Source: Microbulbifer celer | GTDB taxonomy: Bacteria; Pseudomonadota; Gammaproteobacteria; Pseudomonadales; Cellvibrionaceae | DNA: 64,000 nucleotides | Assembly: GCF_020991125.1 (NCBI RefSeq) | Contig: NZ_CP087715.1 | Coordinates: forward strand, 1,763,501 to 1,827,500 | Direction of reading: 5' to 3' | Part shown: positions 53,386 through 63,957 of the stretch, in pieces | How positions within the stretch are numbered: position 1 is the first letter of the stretch | Layout: each line of letters starts with the position of its first letter | Notes under the pieces: generated by a model | Told to the model about the DNA's origin: nothing | What the model saw: only the letters and a program-made list of their open reading frames with translations | Databases searched by the model: none | Position numbers and translations under genes: made by a program

Positions 53386-54348
53386 TCACCTACAGTCATT
53401 AAGCAAATCGATTTCCTTTTGCAATGCATTTCTGGCCCCTTCGTAAAGAATTTCATTCGACTCCGAATGGTAATTCACTTCAACCATCAACTTACTATTA
53501 CGTTCAGAAAATCTTGATTCTTCCCCGCTATACAAAAAATTTAAATTTGCCGAATCATACCGATCTATTTTTGAGTCCGCGGTACCAAAATTCCACTGCC
53601 TTTCAAATCCAGGAACATCTGAAATTTCATCTATTCCTGTGATATCATTAATCTGAAATTTCACCAATCCTAAAGATGAATACGTCAAAGCATCCCCAGC
53701 GATTTTTCCGATTTCATTTATAAAATTTAAATCAAAAATTCCAAGAACCCTTGCATCAACCTCCCCATCACCTGTGACATCAAAAGTCATTTTTCCATCA
53801 ACAACCTTATCGTTTTCGATCCTCGCGTCGGTGGAGAGCATCTCAACCTTCCCCCAAGCACTACCAGAGATTGAAGCCAGATCTGTTTTAAACTCCCCCC
53901 CGAATGGTAGTTTCATGCAAGTCCTTTTTTTACCAGATATTTTCGTGCTAAAATAAACATCTTTCGACCGCACCGTCCTTCTAACTCCGTCATTATTATA
54001 GAAGGAGCACCCGCTCTTTCTGATCGACCTGAGCCTCCCGGAAACTTCTTCGCTTATACTTTGCACATCTACCAATATATTTTTTTCTACCCTGATGCAA
54101 GATCGAGACTGGTCGTAGCTACAATTAAATCTCTCCCCGGTCGAAGAATAACTGTAGGACTCAATCGACCTCAGCTGTTGTGCAAAATCACCAACTTTAT
54201 CTTGACTCCATTCTCCTTTTGGGTCAGCCGCTTGTATAGCTTGAGCCAGACAGGCTGCCGAAGAAAAAGGTTTATCTATCGAAAAATGAAATGGTTCTGC
54301 AATAGAGACCCCAGAAAATAACAACAAAAATAAAAATTCGACTCTCAT
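53386..54348 (-). CDS. Secreted hypothetical protein (second gene of an AT-rich pair)
   Basis: 320 residues with a signal peptide (1-17, ending SIA-E) and several Cys (CLAQAI, CSYDQSRSC, SGCSFY, TCMKLP, LNDC) that could form disulfides in the periplasm. A region TFDVTGDGEVDARVLGIFDLNF may bind calcium (D-x-D-G-x-x-D). Family not recognised. Base composition is clearly lower in GC than the core, suggesting transfer. It overlaps the upstream lipoprotein gene by 4 bp, so the products probably work together. Confidence 0.6.
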   Translation of the reverse strand: MRVEFLFLLLFSGVSIAEPFHFSIDKPFSSAACLAQAIQAADPKGEWSQDKVGDFAQQLRSIESYSYSSTGERFNCSYDQSRSCIRVEKNILVDVQSISEEVSGRLRSIRKSGCSFYNNDGVRRTVRSKDVYFSTKISGKKRTCMKLPFGGEFKTDLASISGSAWGKVEMLSTDARIENDKVVDGKMTFDVTGDGEVDARVLGIFDLNFINEIGKIAGDALTYSSLGLVKFQINDITGIDEISDVPGFERQWNFGTADSKIDRYDSANLNFLYSGEESRFSERNSKLMVEVNYHSESNEILYEGARNALQKEIDLLNDCR

Positions 54349-55274
54349 GTATCACCCCGCTTAGCACGCAAACAACCGTTCGAAGTCTCGACTATCATCT
54401 CGCCATTCATTTCTGACACATTTCTTACATACCCACCATAAAGAGCCTCATAACTCTCTACGCCAAAATCACTATCACTCAGTATTTCCTCATCATCAAA
54501 ACTTATCTTAAAAGATGAATAATTATTTCTAAAAGACAGAAAATTTTTGGGTGAGACCGCCGTTGCTTTAATCGCCTTCGCCTCAACATGAGAAGCCATC
54601 GAAACGTCGAACACTGATGCCCTTGATGAAAATAGACAACTCTTTCCGGCTAGACTGCTAGAGTTGGAAATCACCCCTTCTTCATAATCAAAAGAGATTT
54701 TCTGCTCTCTTTGGCAAGCTGACAAAGATATATCAGACCCCAGCTCATCAAGAAGCCCTGGAAGGGTTGGAGAAGGATTATCCAAAAACTTAAACAATGG
54801 CTCCAAGAGAGGCTTCGACTGCACAGGAACCTGGTAACAAAAAGGATTGTTGATATCTGAGCAGGCGGACTCACAGTAGCTGTTATCCGCGATTAACTCG
54901 TTTCTACCGAGAACCTTCTCGTCGATTTTTTGGTAAGCTACAGAGCTATCGCAAGGCTTACTTGACTCGACATATTTACACGAAAGAAGACTTTCAAACT
55001 CAGGTTCAATAATATACTGATCAATGGATTCCGAAACCACAAAACCACTATCTCTATCTGTGACAACTCTCCTCAAAGTAACCTGTTTAGAAAACCGGGG
55101 GTGGTTATTGTACAACTTCCACTTACTTTGAGGCTCACAACCACAAGCTGGATCTTTTAGATTTGCTGAGACACTTACTATATACTTGGGAGGAGCTTCT
55201 CTTTCCGACCTTGGATCTTCCAGTGCTCCGCATGAAGATATGACCAAACATAATGCAACAAAAAATAACCGCAT
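54345..55274 (-). CDS. Hypothetical lipoprotein (first gene of an AT-rich pair)
   Basis: 309 residues with lipobox ISSC (Cys15) and many further Cys (CGCEP, LSCKY, CDSS, CESACSD, FCYQ, SACQR, CLFS, GCLRA), so probably disulfide-rich. Family not recognised. AT-rich coding and no homologous neighbours in the core. Its last 4 bases overlap the start of the secreted-protein gene, a coupled two-gene operon. A role in surface attachment or as partner of the secreted protein is a guess. Confidence 0.6.
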   Translation of the reverse strand: MRLFFVALCLVISSCGALEDPRSEREAPPKYIVSVSANLKDPACGCEPQSKWKLYNNHPRFSKQVTLRRVVTDRDSGFVVSESIDQYIIEPEFESLLSCKYVESSKPCDSSVAYQKIDEKVLGRNELIADNSYCESACSDINNPFCYQVPVQSKPLLEPLFKFLDNPSPTLPGLLDELGSDISLSACQREQKISFDYEEGVISNSSSLAGKSCLFSSRASVFDVSMASHVEAKAIKATAVSPKNFLSFRNNYSSFKISFDDEEILSDSDFGVESYEALYGGYVRNVSEMNGEMIVETSNGCLRAKRGDT

Positions 55275-56799
<1,525 letters not shown>

Positions 56800-56920
56800 T
56801 ATTTCACCTGATCTCGTTGAGCATGATAATATCACTCAAAGTCAGGTGGCCAAATTCAGTGTGCCACTACAAGAATACCTGTGATCACCACGGGGCTCCT
56901 TTTGCAAGCTCAGCCAGAGA

Positions 56921-57853
56921 TTAACTGTCTTGCCATTGCGCCAGCACATAGTCAATCGCCGCACACACCGCAACCGCCTGCGCGGTATTGCATTGCTCGG
57001 GCGTTGCGCGGGGGCTGTCGGGGTAAACTTCGGTGGTGGTCTTGTAGGGGGCGTTGGTGATGCTGGCGCATAAGCCCAGCTGCTTGAGCGGATATTCGAT
57101 CACGCCGTGGGCAACCACCGGTGAGCCGATGATTTCGTTGTTGTCGTCGGCCGGGGCGATATGGGTGACCTTCTCTACCGCCGCGATCACCGCCTGCTGA
57201 AATTCCGGCTGCGGGTTCTCGCTGTCGTCCACCAGGTAGAAGCCATCGGGAATCCCACCCGGCGTGAACGGTTTGCCGTCGCGGGCGGCCAGTGCGGGGC
57301 GGAATTCGGTTTCGTCGGTATCGGTGGTCTCGTGCAGGTCGATATGCATCAGCGCACGATCGCGGATCGGTGCCACCAGTTGCATCAGCGCCGCCGACTC
57401 CTCCGCAGGACTGTTTTCGTAGAATGAGCGGTTCGGGTCGATGGCGTTCGGGTTCCAGCGATGGATACGCTCGTAGGCCCAGGGGCTGACGCAGGGCGCG
57501 ACCAGAAGATTGACCCGGTCCGCGTACTCCAATGCATGCTGATCCACAAACTGCAGCGCACCGTGTACGCCGCTGGTTTCGTAGCCGTGTACGCCACCCG
57601 TCACCAGCACGACCGGCAGGTCGTCGTTCCAGTCACGGCTGCGGATCGCCAGCAGCGGATAGCTGTCGGAGCCATAATCCATACGGCCGTACTCCTCCAC
57701 GCCGAAGCGCGGACGCAGGCGCTCTATCACGCTCAACACCTCCGCCTCGTAGCTGCGCTGACGGGTCTGGCGCGACAGCCACTCGGCGCGTTCCGCGTCG
57801 CCCCAGGGGGAGCCGGGGGTGCCGATTGGATAAGAGTCGGGAGCCGTATTCAT
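56921..57853 (-). CDS. M14-family zinc carboxypeptidase-like protein
   Basis: 310 residues. Zinc motif H-x-x-E in GGVHGYETSG and the third ligand in MHIDLHETTD, with a later Glu, as in M14 carboxypeptidases of the succinylglutamate-desuccinylase/aspartoacylase-like branch. No signal peptide. Hydrolyses a terminal amide bond; substrate unknown. The gene lies 49 bp from the right border of the IS element. Three pieces of a second copy are scattered at 51.8, 53.3 and 60.4 kb. Confidence 0.82.
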   Translation of the reverse strand: MNTAPDSYPIGTPGSPWGDAERAEWLSRQTRQRSYEAEVLSVIERLRPRFGVEEYGRMDYGSDSYPLLAIRSRDWNDDLPVVLVTGGVHGYETSGVHGALQFVDQHALEYADRVNLLVAPCVSPWAYERIHRWNPNAIDPNRSFYENSPAEESAALMQLVAPIRDRALMHIDLHETTDTDETEFRPALAARDGKPFTPGGIPDGFYLVDDSENPQPEFQQAVIAAVEKVTHIAPADDNNEIIGSPVVAHGVIEYPLKQLGLCASITNAPYKTTTEVYPDSPRATPEQCNTAQAVAVCAAIDYVLAQWQDS

Positions 57854-58195
57854 AGTGATGTTCTCCGATGATGAGCAAGGCCGGCGGGCATTCTAGCACC
57901 CGGCCCGAGACATTATCCGCCATGAAGGGATAGTCATACCTTGAGATGCTTTGTAAGCGCCTCAACAGACCGTTATCTGGTGCCGACAAGGCATTGCGGA
58001 GCGCGCTGGAAAGCTCAATTTCGTCCTACACTAGGAAACAGCAATATCAGGCAAACGGTGCATCTGGGCGACAGGTTCGCGGCGGGATTTCCTTTGTAGT
58101 GCCGATCAACTGTCGCTTTCAACACTGCTTCCTGGCAATGCCAACTCCGTTACCAACTAGTGTTTCCTCTATCGTTTTACAAAGGAGAAATGGGC
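57854..58195. other. Divergent gap M14 / hydrolase
   Basis: 342 bp between divergent genes, presumed to hold both promoters. No ORF with supporting signals and no strong hairpin seen. Confidence 0.35.
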
Positions 58196-59026
58196 ATGGG
58201 ATATGTCACAACCAAAGATGGCGTGGAAATTTTTTACAAGGACTGGGGACCGAAAGACGCGCAGGTCATCTGTTTTCACCACGGCTGGCCCCTCAGCTCA
58301 GACGACTGGGATGCCCAGATGTTGTTTTTCCTGCACAAAGGGTTCCGGGTAGTTGCACATGACCGACGTGGCCATGGCAGATCGAGCCAGGTTTGGGATG
58401 GACATGACATGGACCACTATGCCGATGACGCAGCAGCCGTTGTCAATCATCTCAACCTAAAGGACGCAGTTCATATTGGTCATTCCACGGGAGGCGGCGA
58501 AGTCGTTCACTACATCGCGCGACACGGGGAGGACCGCGTCTCCAAGGCTGTAATGATCTCGTCGGTGCCACCGCTTATGGTCAAGACTGAAAATAATCCG
58601 GGAGGCCTGCCCAAAGACGTATTCGACGATATGCAGGCGCAGCTCGCCGCAAACCGCGCGCAGTTTTACTACGACGTTCCCGCCGGCCCTTTCTATGGCT
58701 ACAACCGCCCAAATGCAAAACCTTCTGACGGAGTTATCTGGAACTGGTGGCGCCAAGGCATGATGGGTAGCGCCAAGGCGCACTACGACGGTATCGTCGC
58801 TTTTTCACAGACTGACTTTACCGACGACCTCAAAAAAATAACCGTTCCTGTCCTGGTTATGCACGGTGACGATGACCAGATTGTTCCCTATGAAGATTCC
58901 GGCCCACTTTCCGCCAAGCTGCTGAAGAACGGCACCCTGAAGACCTACCCCGGCTTCCCCCACGGCATGCCCACCGCCAATGCCGATACTATCAATGCAG
59001 ATCTACTCGCCTTTATTGAAGGCTAA
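58196..59026 (+). CDS. Alpha/beta hydrolase, non-heme chloroperoxidase/arylesterase-like
   Basis: 276 residues from ATG 58196, chosen because AAGGAG lies 8 nt upstream; the ATG at 58190 is only 2 nt from it. It starts GYVTTKDGVEIFYKDWG and has GHSTGG with nucleophile Ser97, an acid in MHGDDDQIVP and the catalytic His in FPHGMPT. Family members are cofactor-free perhydrolases/haloperoxidases and esterases in the cytoplasm. Monocistronic. Confidence 0.88.
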   Translation: MGYVTTKDGVEIFYKDWGPKDAQVICFHHGWPLSSDDWDAQMLFFLHKGFRVVAHDRRGHGRSSQVWDGHDMDHYADDAAAVVNHLNLKDAVHIGHSTGGGEVVHYIARHGEDRVSKAVMISSVPPLMVKTENNPGGLPKDVFDDMQAQLAANRAQFYYDVPAGPFYGYNRPNAKPSDGVIWNWWRQGMMGSAKAHYDGIVAFSQTDFTDDLKKITVPVLVMHGDDDQIVPYEDSGPLSAKLLKNGTLKTYPGFPHGMPTANADTINADLLAFIEG

Positions 59027-59396
59027 CTGTGGGCGACTGTCGGGAGATTGTATCCAACCACTCCCCTAACCTGGGCCAAGTCTGTGTCTACCGAAATTTT
59101 CAGATCATAGCCCCGAAAGTTTTTGGCACAGATTGGCTCATCAGGGTGAAGGGCTCCAGGTTTGTCCCTCCGGATTTTTGGAAATGATAGATAACGTAAT
59201 TTCGTTGTAGCTATCGTTGTCGTAATAAAGGTACGTATAGGTGGTTAACGCGATCACCCCTGCTGGAATTCGGGCTGATTTTAATAAATTAATGATCTCA
59301 ATTTACTTAAATAGTGTCAGAGTCGATTTATCTTTCATTGAGAGCATCAAATATGACTGATATATTCGGTAGCGAGTTAATCTATTGGAGTTTGTG
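59027..59396. other. AT-rich gap before the amidase gene
   Basis: 370 bp, increasingly AT-rich toward the amidase gene. No gene, tRNA or strong palindrome seen. It contains the amidase promoter and perhaps the border of a transferred segment. Confidence 0.4.
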
Positions 59397-60005
59397 ATGT
59401 CAACGCTTAAGCAGGGACTGCTTTTGGATCCCCAAATCACTCAAAAGGTATTCTCTGGAATAGAGCGCGGCCCGCTGAACAAGGTAAATGCCGTCGTAAT
59501 ACACCAGACAGGGGCAAATACAGCACAACAAACATTTAATTCATATACCAAAGGCGGGCATGGGGCACATTTTCTAATCGACAAGCAAGGGATAATTTAC
59601 CAGACTGCGAGAGTTAGCCAGAAGGCCTATCATGTCGGCAAGATAAAGTCTAAATGCTACGAAACAAAATCTTGTACGAAAGTACAACTTCAAAACGCGA
59701 CTCAGCTGCTGTTCCAGAAAGGACTTTCTTACTCGTCTAGAATCAGTAACCTGCACAATCATGAAAAAGTGAAACCTTATCCAGACCGATTCCCGTTGAA
59801 TCTTGATTCTTTAGGCATTGAAATTGTAGGCTCCTATAACAAGGTCAAAAAGCAGTACGAAACAATTTCTCCACTGCAGAACTCATCTTTCAAGTGGCTA
59901 ATTAATGAACTCTACACCCATTTCAACATAACCAGCGCCGACGTATACAGACATCCAGAAGTGTCATACAAGATGCCAACCGAAGCGAGTAGCGCCACAT
60001 GGTAA
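59397..60005 (+). CDS. N-acetylmuramoyl-L-alanine amidase, PGRP/Amidase_2 type
   Basis: 202 residues from ATG 59397, with GGAG 6 nt upstream (a TTG at 59385 opens the frame earlier). VVIHQTG (His36) and VYRHPEV (His186) are the zinc-ligand regions of the Amidase_2/PGRP fold, and GAHFLIDKQGIIYQ and SLGIEIVGSY are conserved strands. It cleaves the lactyl-amide bond between MurNAc and the peptide stem. There is no signal peptide, which suits a phage-type, effector-type or cytoplasmic recycling enzyme; the AmpD-like length is similar. It overlaps a lipoprotein gene by 7 bp. Confidence 0.82.
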   Translation: MSTLKQGLLLDPQITQKVFSGIERGPLNKVNAVVIHQTGANTAQQTFNSYTKGGHGAHFLIDKQGIIYQTARVSQKAYHVGKIKSKCYETKSCTKVQLQNATQLLFQKGLSYSSRISNLHNHEKVKPYPDRFPLNLDSLGIEIVGSYNKVKKQYETISPLQNSSFKWLINELYTHFNITSADVYRHPEVSYKMPTEASSATW

Positions 60006-60376
60006 TCCAGCCTATGTATCGTTTATTGGTCATTATTTGGATGACTCTATTAGCCAGCTGCGCCCAGTCTGAGGATGTAAGCACGGTCGAAATAACCCAA
60101 GTCATTGGCTCGAAAACAGAAAACAACAGAAAAGATTTCTGTTCAGATTTCGCGGTTTCGCCCGGATCGGCGAGAGAGTTCTTCAAGAAAGCAAAGCCAA
60201 TATCCCTCAAGCAGTTACACGATGAATACGATTACCTACCCTGTTATTCCTACGGAACAGCCAATGTCGGAAATGAAAGTTGTACCTGGGAGATAAGAGC
60301 GGGAAACACCGCAGAGCTGAAGTGCGGAAATACGGTACATTACTTTGCTTGTGACGACTGTTTAGATCCAAAATAA
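59999..60376 (+). CDS. Small lipoprotein coupled to the amidase (immunity-like)
   Basis: 125 residues from ATG 59999 (or 120 from 60014). Lipobox LLASC (Cys21). The mature domain is small with paired Cys (DFCSDF, LPCYSYG, ESCTWEIRAG, LKCGN, YFACDDC). The start lies inside the last codons of the amidase gene, so translation is coupled. An exported lipoprotein made with a peptidoglycan amidase that itself lacks a signal peptide is reminiscent of effector/immunity pairs, but inhibition is not shown by the sequence. It is followed by a strong terminator. Confidence 0.65.
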   Translation: MVIQPMYRLLVIIWMTLLASCAQSEDVSTVEITQVIGSKTENNRKDFCSDFAVSPGSAREFFKKAKPISLKQLHDEYDYLPCYSYGTANVGNESCTWEIRAGNTAELKCGNTVHYFACDDCLDPK

Positions 60377-60402
60377 AAAACGCGACCATGGCCGCGTTTT
60401 TT
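60375..60402 (+). terminator. Rho-independent terminator after the amidase operon
   Basis: AAAAAACGCG (60375-60384) pairs with CGCGTTTTTT (60393-60402) around an 8-nt loop; the T run immediately follows the stem. Confidence 0.85.
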
Positions 60403-60424
60403 CATTTTATGCCGATGCTCAATC

Positions 60425-60480
60425 GGGACTGCTCTCATAGAACGAGCGGTTCGGGTCGATGGCATTCGGATTCCAGCGGC
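60425..60480 (-). pseudogene. M14 peptidase relic C (N-terminal half part)
   Basis: 56 bp closely matching 57407-57462 of the intact M14 gene (including GAGCGGTTCGGGTCGATGGC) in the same orientation. In gene order it follows relic B, although 7 kb lies between them. Nothing else of the gene remains here. Confidence 0.8.
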
Positions 60481-60534
60481 GCAGGTGCTGAGCTCATAGC
60501 TGTTGTTCTCCAGTGTTTACCGGGGCTGGCCGAC

Positions 60535-61386
60535 TTACATTTGCGGCAACCACATCCCCATGGTAGCGGCAAAGATACCAATGGCCATAAAAACTGTCAT
60601 GGGCACCAGGGTGCTTATAAATGCAATCTGCACGCGCTGGCGTGCTTCGCGTTTCTGACAATGGAAATACCATTCCAGCATGGCCAGAGGAACCAGGTAC
60701 TGGCCAACACCCAACGCATATAGAAATGGGCCTGTGAAGGAATCCCAATCAACTCCCCAACCGCCCGTGAGCATCGCCCAGCCCATCAACGCCACACGAA
60801 AAAACCATACTGCGCTGGCAGCCATAAACAGGCGCAGTGCCCAGCGACGGTGTTCGATAATTCGCCGTGACATTGCCGCGCGCACTGCCAGAAACGCAAA
60901 TACCAGAACCAATATTCCGTCGATAGAGATGGTGACCTGTGATACCAGGTCGCCAATACTGTGGCGTGTCCAGGTCATATACAGCCCACCCACACTGCTG
61001 ATCACGGCCGCCATCAAGTAACTGCGGCCGAGCCAGCGGTGGAAGGTGGGCGCATGTCGGCGCACCGCAGGAATGAGCTGCAGGGGGCCGCCACCGATCA
61101 CTATTGCCGCCAATACAACATGGGCCACTGCTGCCAGGTTGCCCAGCGTATCGCCCTCACGAAAGCCCGCCGGCAGGTGCAAGCCTTGCAGACCATCCAG
61201 CCCGGACTGTGCAATGGGCGGGTAGAATACCGCAAGAATGTAAGCGAGGAAGATGGTGTGCCCCACGGCCGCGATACAAAACCAGGTTTTTACTGTGAGG
61301 TTGACCGCCCGATTCGCGTCCAAGGGAGCGTGTGAAGGTCGGTGTAATCTGCGGTGCGGTGTCGGGCTGAGTGCAGCGTCGTTCAT
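60535..61386 (-). CDS. DUF2306 family membrane protein
   Basis: 283 residues from ATG 61386, with AGGAG 7 nt upstream. Seven or eight hydrophobic segments; His residues in the segments (HVVLAAIVIGGGPLQLIP, FHRWLGRSYL, EHRRWALRLF) suggest heme or metal coordination, as in the DUF2306 family. Function unknown. It is transcribed divergently from the two-component operon, a likely regulatory target. Confidence 0.85.
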   Translation of the reverse strand: MNDAALSPTPHRRLHRPSHAPLDANRAVNLTVKTWFCIAAVGHTIFLAYILAVFYPPIAQSGLDGLQGLHLPAGFREGDTLGNLAAVAHVVLAAIVIGGGPLQLIPAVRRHAPTFHRWLGRSYLMAAVISSVGGLYMTWTRHSIGDLVSQVTISIDGILVLVFAFLAVRAAMSRRIIEHRRWALRLFMAASAVWFFRVALMGWAMLTGGWGVDWDSFTGPFLYALGVGQYLVPLAMLEWYFHCQKREARQRVQIAFISTLVPMTVFMAIGIFAATMGMWLPQM

Positions 61387-61554
61387 CATTTTTCTCCTGC
61401 TCAATATGCCTGGCGAGCATGGTCGACAATTCGGCGCTTACACACATCCGCCACAGGCAGGAATCTGCCCTCCCCCAAAAGGTGGAGATGGCGCAGCACC
61501 CGGCTCACCCACAAGGCTCATGACAGCCCTTCACACCTGGTTTAGCATGCAGAA

Positions 61555-62814
61555 ATGAAGTCACCGCCCCCCAATACATCGGCACCAGAACCGCACAAGG
61601 CCGACGCTGAGTTGCCCAAGCTCCCGGTTTGGCAGCCATGGCGTGGGCCATTCGAGCGCTGGCCCCAACTTACCGACCTGCTGATCGCCCTGTTGGCCTT
61701 TCTGCTGACCATGCTGATGTGGTCCCACCAGCAAACCCACGATGTACTGGCCCTGCAGAGCCTGTGGGACATCGCCGCCTTTCAATGCGCCTTCGTCGGC
61801 TGCTTTGCCCTGCTTTGGCGCCGCACCCACGCCTGGCAAGTACATGCCGTGATTCTCTCGGCAAGTCTTTTACTGGAGGTGGGCTTGCCCGCCAACGGCA
61901 TCGTCGCCATGGCCTTTTCCCTCTACAGCCTGGGCCGCTACGAACCCAGTGCCCGGATGAGCTTGATCGCGGTGCTGGCGACGCTGGGTTATATCGCGGT
62001 TGACTTGAACGTTCTGATTCAGCCAACGGCTTCGGGAACCATCGCGCTTATGCTGACGTGGGCACTCTGGCACATTGGCCGGCGGCTACGCTTTCGCGGC
62101 GAATACCTGCGTTTACTGGAAGAAAGAGCGGAATATCTAGAACGGGAACGCAATGCCGAATCCGAGCGTGCAGTAGCAGCCGAACGCACCCGCATCGCGC
62201 GGGAGATGCATGATGTGGTGGCACACCAAGTCAGCCTGATGACCGTGCAGGCCGGCGCCGCCAGAACCATCAGCCGCAACAACCCGGAAGCAGCCAGCGA
62301 AGCCATGGCTTCGGTAGAAGCGGCAGGCCGCCAAGCCCTGTCGGAAATGCGCCATCTACTAGGCGTGCTGCGCCCAGCCAGCGACGAAACAGCGCTTACT
62401 CCGCAGCCCCATCTGAACGATCTGCCCGCCCTGATCGAAAAGGTACGACAGGTCCTGGACAACGTGGAGTATGAAACCTATGGCGACCTGGAAAACATAC
62501 CTACCCGAACCGCCCTCGCCGCCTACCGCATCGTTCAGGAGTCATTGACCAACGTCATCAAACATGTCGGAGCCGATGCTATCGTGCATGTCTGTGTACG
62601 CGCAGAGCCTGGCCAAATAACTGTTTCCGTTCTCGATGACGGATATGGCGTGGATCAACAGACGAACCAAGAACAACCCAGTGGCGGACATGGTATTGCG
62701 GGGATGCGTGAACGCGCCGAATTACTCGGCGGCCACCTGCGCGCCGGTGCGGTGGGTCGCGGTGGCTTTGAGGTCTATGCACAACTGCCCGCTGAAGATG
62801 GGGGAGCACAATGA
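61555..62814 (+). CDS. Two-component sensor histidine kinase, HisKA_3 type
   Basis: 419 residues. Five to six membrane segments span about 40-175, a short coiled coil follows (RAEYLERERNAESERAVAAE), and the H-box RIAREMHDVVAHQVSLM carries phospho-His219. The C-terminal ATPase has AYRIVQESLTNVIKH (N box) and DDGYGVD / GGHGIAGMRERA (G boxes). This is the NarX/DesK-like kinase group that pairs with LuxR-type regulators. It overlaps the response regulator by 4 bp. The sensed signal is unknown. Confidence 0.92.
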   Translation: MKSPPPNTSAPEPHKADAELPKLPVWQPWRGPFERWPQLTDLLIALLAFLLTMLMWSHQQTHDVLALQSLWDIAAFQCAFVGCFALLWRRTHAWQVHAVILSASLLLEVGLPANGIVAMAFSLYSLGRYEPSARMSLIAVLATLGYIAVDLNVLIQPTASGTIALMLTWALWHIGRRLRFRGEYLRLLEERAEYLERERNAESERAVAAERTRIAREMHDVVAHQVSLMTVQAGAARTISRNNPEAASEAMASVEAAGRQALSEMRHLLGVLRPASDETALTPQPHLNDLPALIEKVRQVLDNVEYETYGDLENIPTRTALAAYRIVQESLTNVIKHVGADAIVHVCVRAEPGQITVSVLDDGYGVDQQTNQEQPSGGHGIAGMRERAELLGGHLRAGAVGRGGFEVYAQLPAEDGGAQ

Positions 62815-63485
62815 TTCGTGTAATGGTGGTGGATGATCAGGCACTGGTGCGACGCGGCTTTGCGCTCGTGCTGGATAACGAGCCCGATATTGAAGTAGTG
62901 GCGGAAGCAGGCACTGGCGTCGAGGCCATAGCGGCAGCCCGCGAACAGCAGCCAGACATCATCCTGATGGACATCCGCATGCCGGAAATGGATGGGCTGG
63001 AAGCGACAGCGCAAATCTTGACAACAGATAGCACCACCAGCCGCGTCATCATCCTCACCACCTTCGACCCCGACGAATATGTATTCCGTGCGCTACAGGC
63101 CGGGGCCAGCGGCTTTGTGCTCAAGGATATTCCGCCGGAATCACTGGTAGAGGCCGTCCGCACCGTGGCCGATGGCGGCGCCATGCTTGCCCCGGGCATC
63201 ACCAAACGCCTAATCAGCGAATTCGCGCAAAAGCTGGGAACCGGGCGCAATCTGGCGGAACGATTGGAGCGACTGACCGCTCGGGAGCGCGAAGTACTGA
63301 CGGCAATCGCCACCGGCAAAAGCAATGCTGAAATTGCTGAAACGTTATTTATCGGCCCGGCCACCGTAAAAACCCACGTTTCCAGCCTGCTCTCAAAACT
63401 GGGATTGCGCGATCGCGCCCAGGCTGTGATGTTCGCGTACGAATGTGGCCTGACTACTGTCGGAGGATGCGATGTCGGTTTCTAG
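62811..63485 (+). CDS. Response regulator, NarL/FixJ family
   Basis: 224 residues. Receiver domain with phosphoacceptor Asp54 in ILMDIRMPEMDGL; C-terminal LuxR-type helix-turn-helix (LTAREREVLTAIATGKSNAEIAETLFIGPATVKTHVSSLLSKLGL). It is coupled to the kinase (4-bp overlap) and overlaps the next gene by 14 bp. Likely targets are its own operon and the divergent DUF2306 gene. Confidence 0.95.
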   Translation: MIRVMVVDDQALVRRGFALVLDNEPDIEVVAEAGTGVEAIAAAREQQPDIILMDIRMPEMDGLEATAQILTTDSTTSRVIILTTFDPDEYVFRALQAGASGFVLKDIPPESLVEAVRTVADGGAMLAPGITKRLISEFAQKLGTGRNLAERLERLTAREREVLTAIATGKSNAEIAETLFIGPATVKTHVSSLLSKLGLRDRAQAVMFAYECGLTTVGGCDVGF

Positions 63486-63939
63486 CACGACACCTGCTAG
63501 CCCAACACCGGGTTTGCAGCGAAACGCTCTGTATAACCTCGCTGCGATAAGCACGGCGCTTCTCGGATTTTTTCTCACCCTGGGCGCATACGGACATTTT
63601 GGCGCAGTTTGGGGAGAGATTCTGGATGCCGACACGGCTGCACGACGCCGCATCTTCCTTATGCTACCCGGCGTGATGCTCACCGCCACCGCGGTATTGA
63701 ATATCCTGCTAAGTAAACCGCTTTGGCAGGCGCGCAGTTATGCGCTCAACGTCGGACTTGCCGGCAACCTGCTGACTACGTCGTATTTGGTCTATCTGCT
63801 AGTGCGTGGTGTACCTGACCACCCCATCGGAGCCTTTTTAGCCCTGGAAATCTCGTATGTCGTTTTATTGGCGGGAATACGGGCGGGACTGGTTTGGCCG
63901 GTGGTGATGAAAACGCCTACTGATGTGAATAGTAGTTAG
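63472..63939 (+). CDS. Four-helix membrane protein of the two-component operon
   Basis: 155 residues with four hydrophobic segments (about 23-43, 62-82, 92-112, 120-145). It starts inside the response regulator gene, with GGAGGATGCG before the ATG giving a good ribosome-binding site. Family not recognised. Translational coupling makes a role in the same pathway likely. Confidence 0.75.
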   Translation: MSVSSTTPASPTPGLQRNALYNLAAISTALLGFFLTLGAYGHFGAVWGEILDADTAARRRIFLMLPGVMLTATAVLNILLSKPLWQARSYALNVGLAGNLLTTSYLVYLLVRGVPDHPIGAFLALEISYVVLLAGIRAGLVWPVVMKTPTDVNSS

Positions 63940-63957
63940 AGATTAATATTCAATCGG

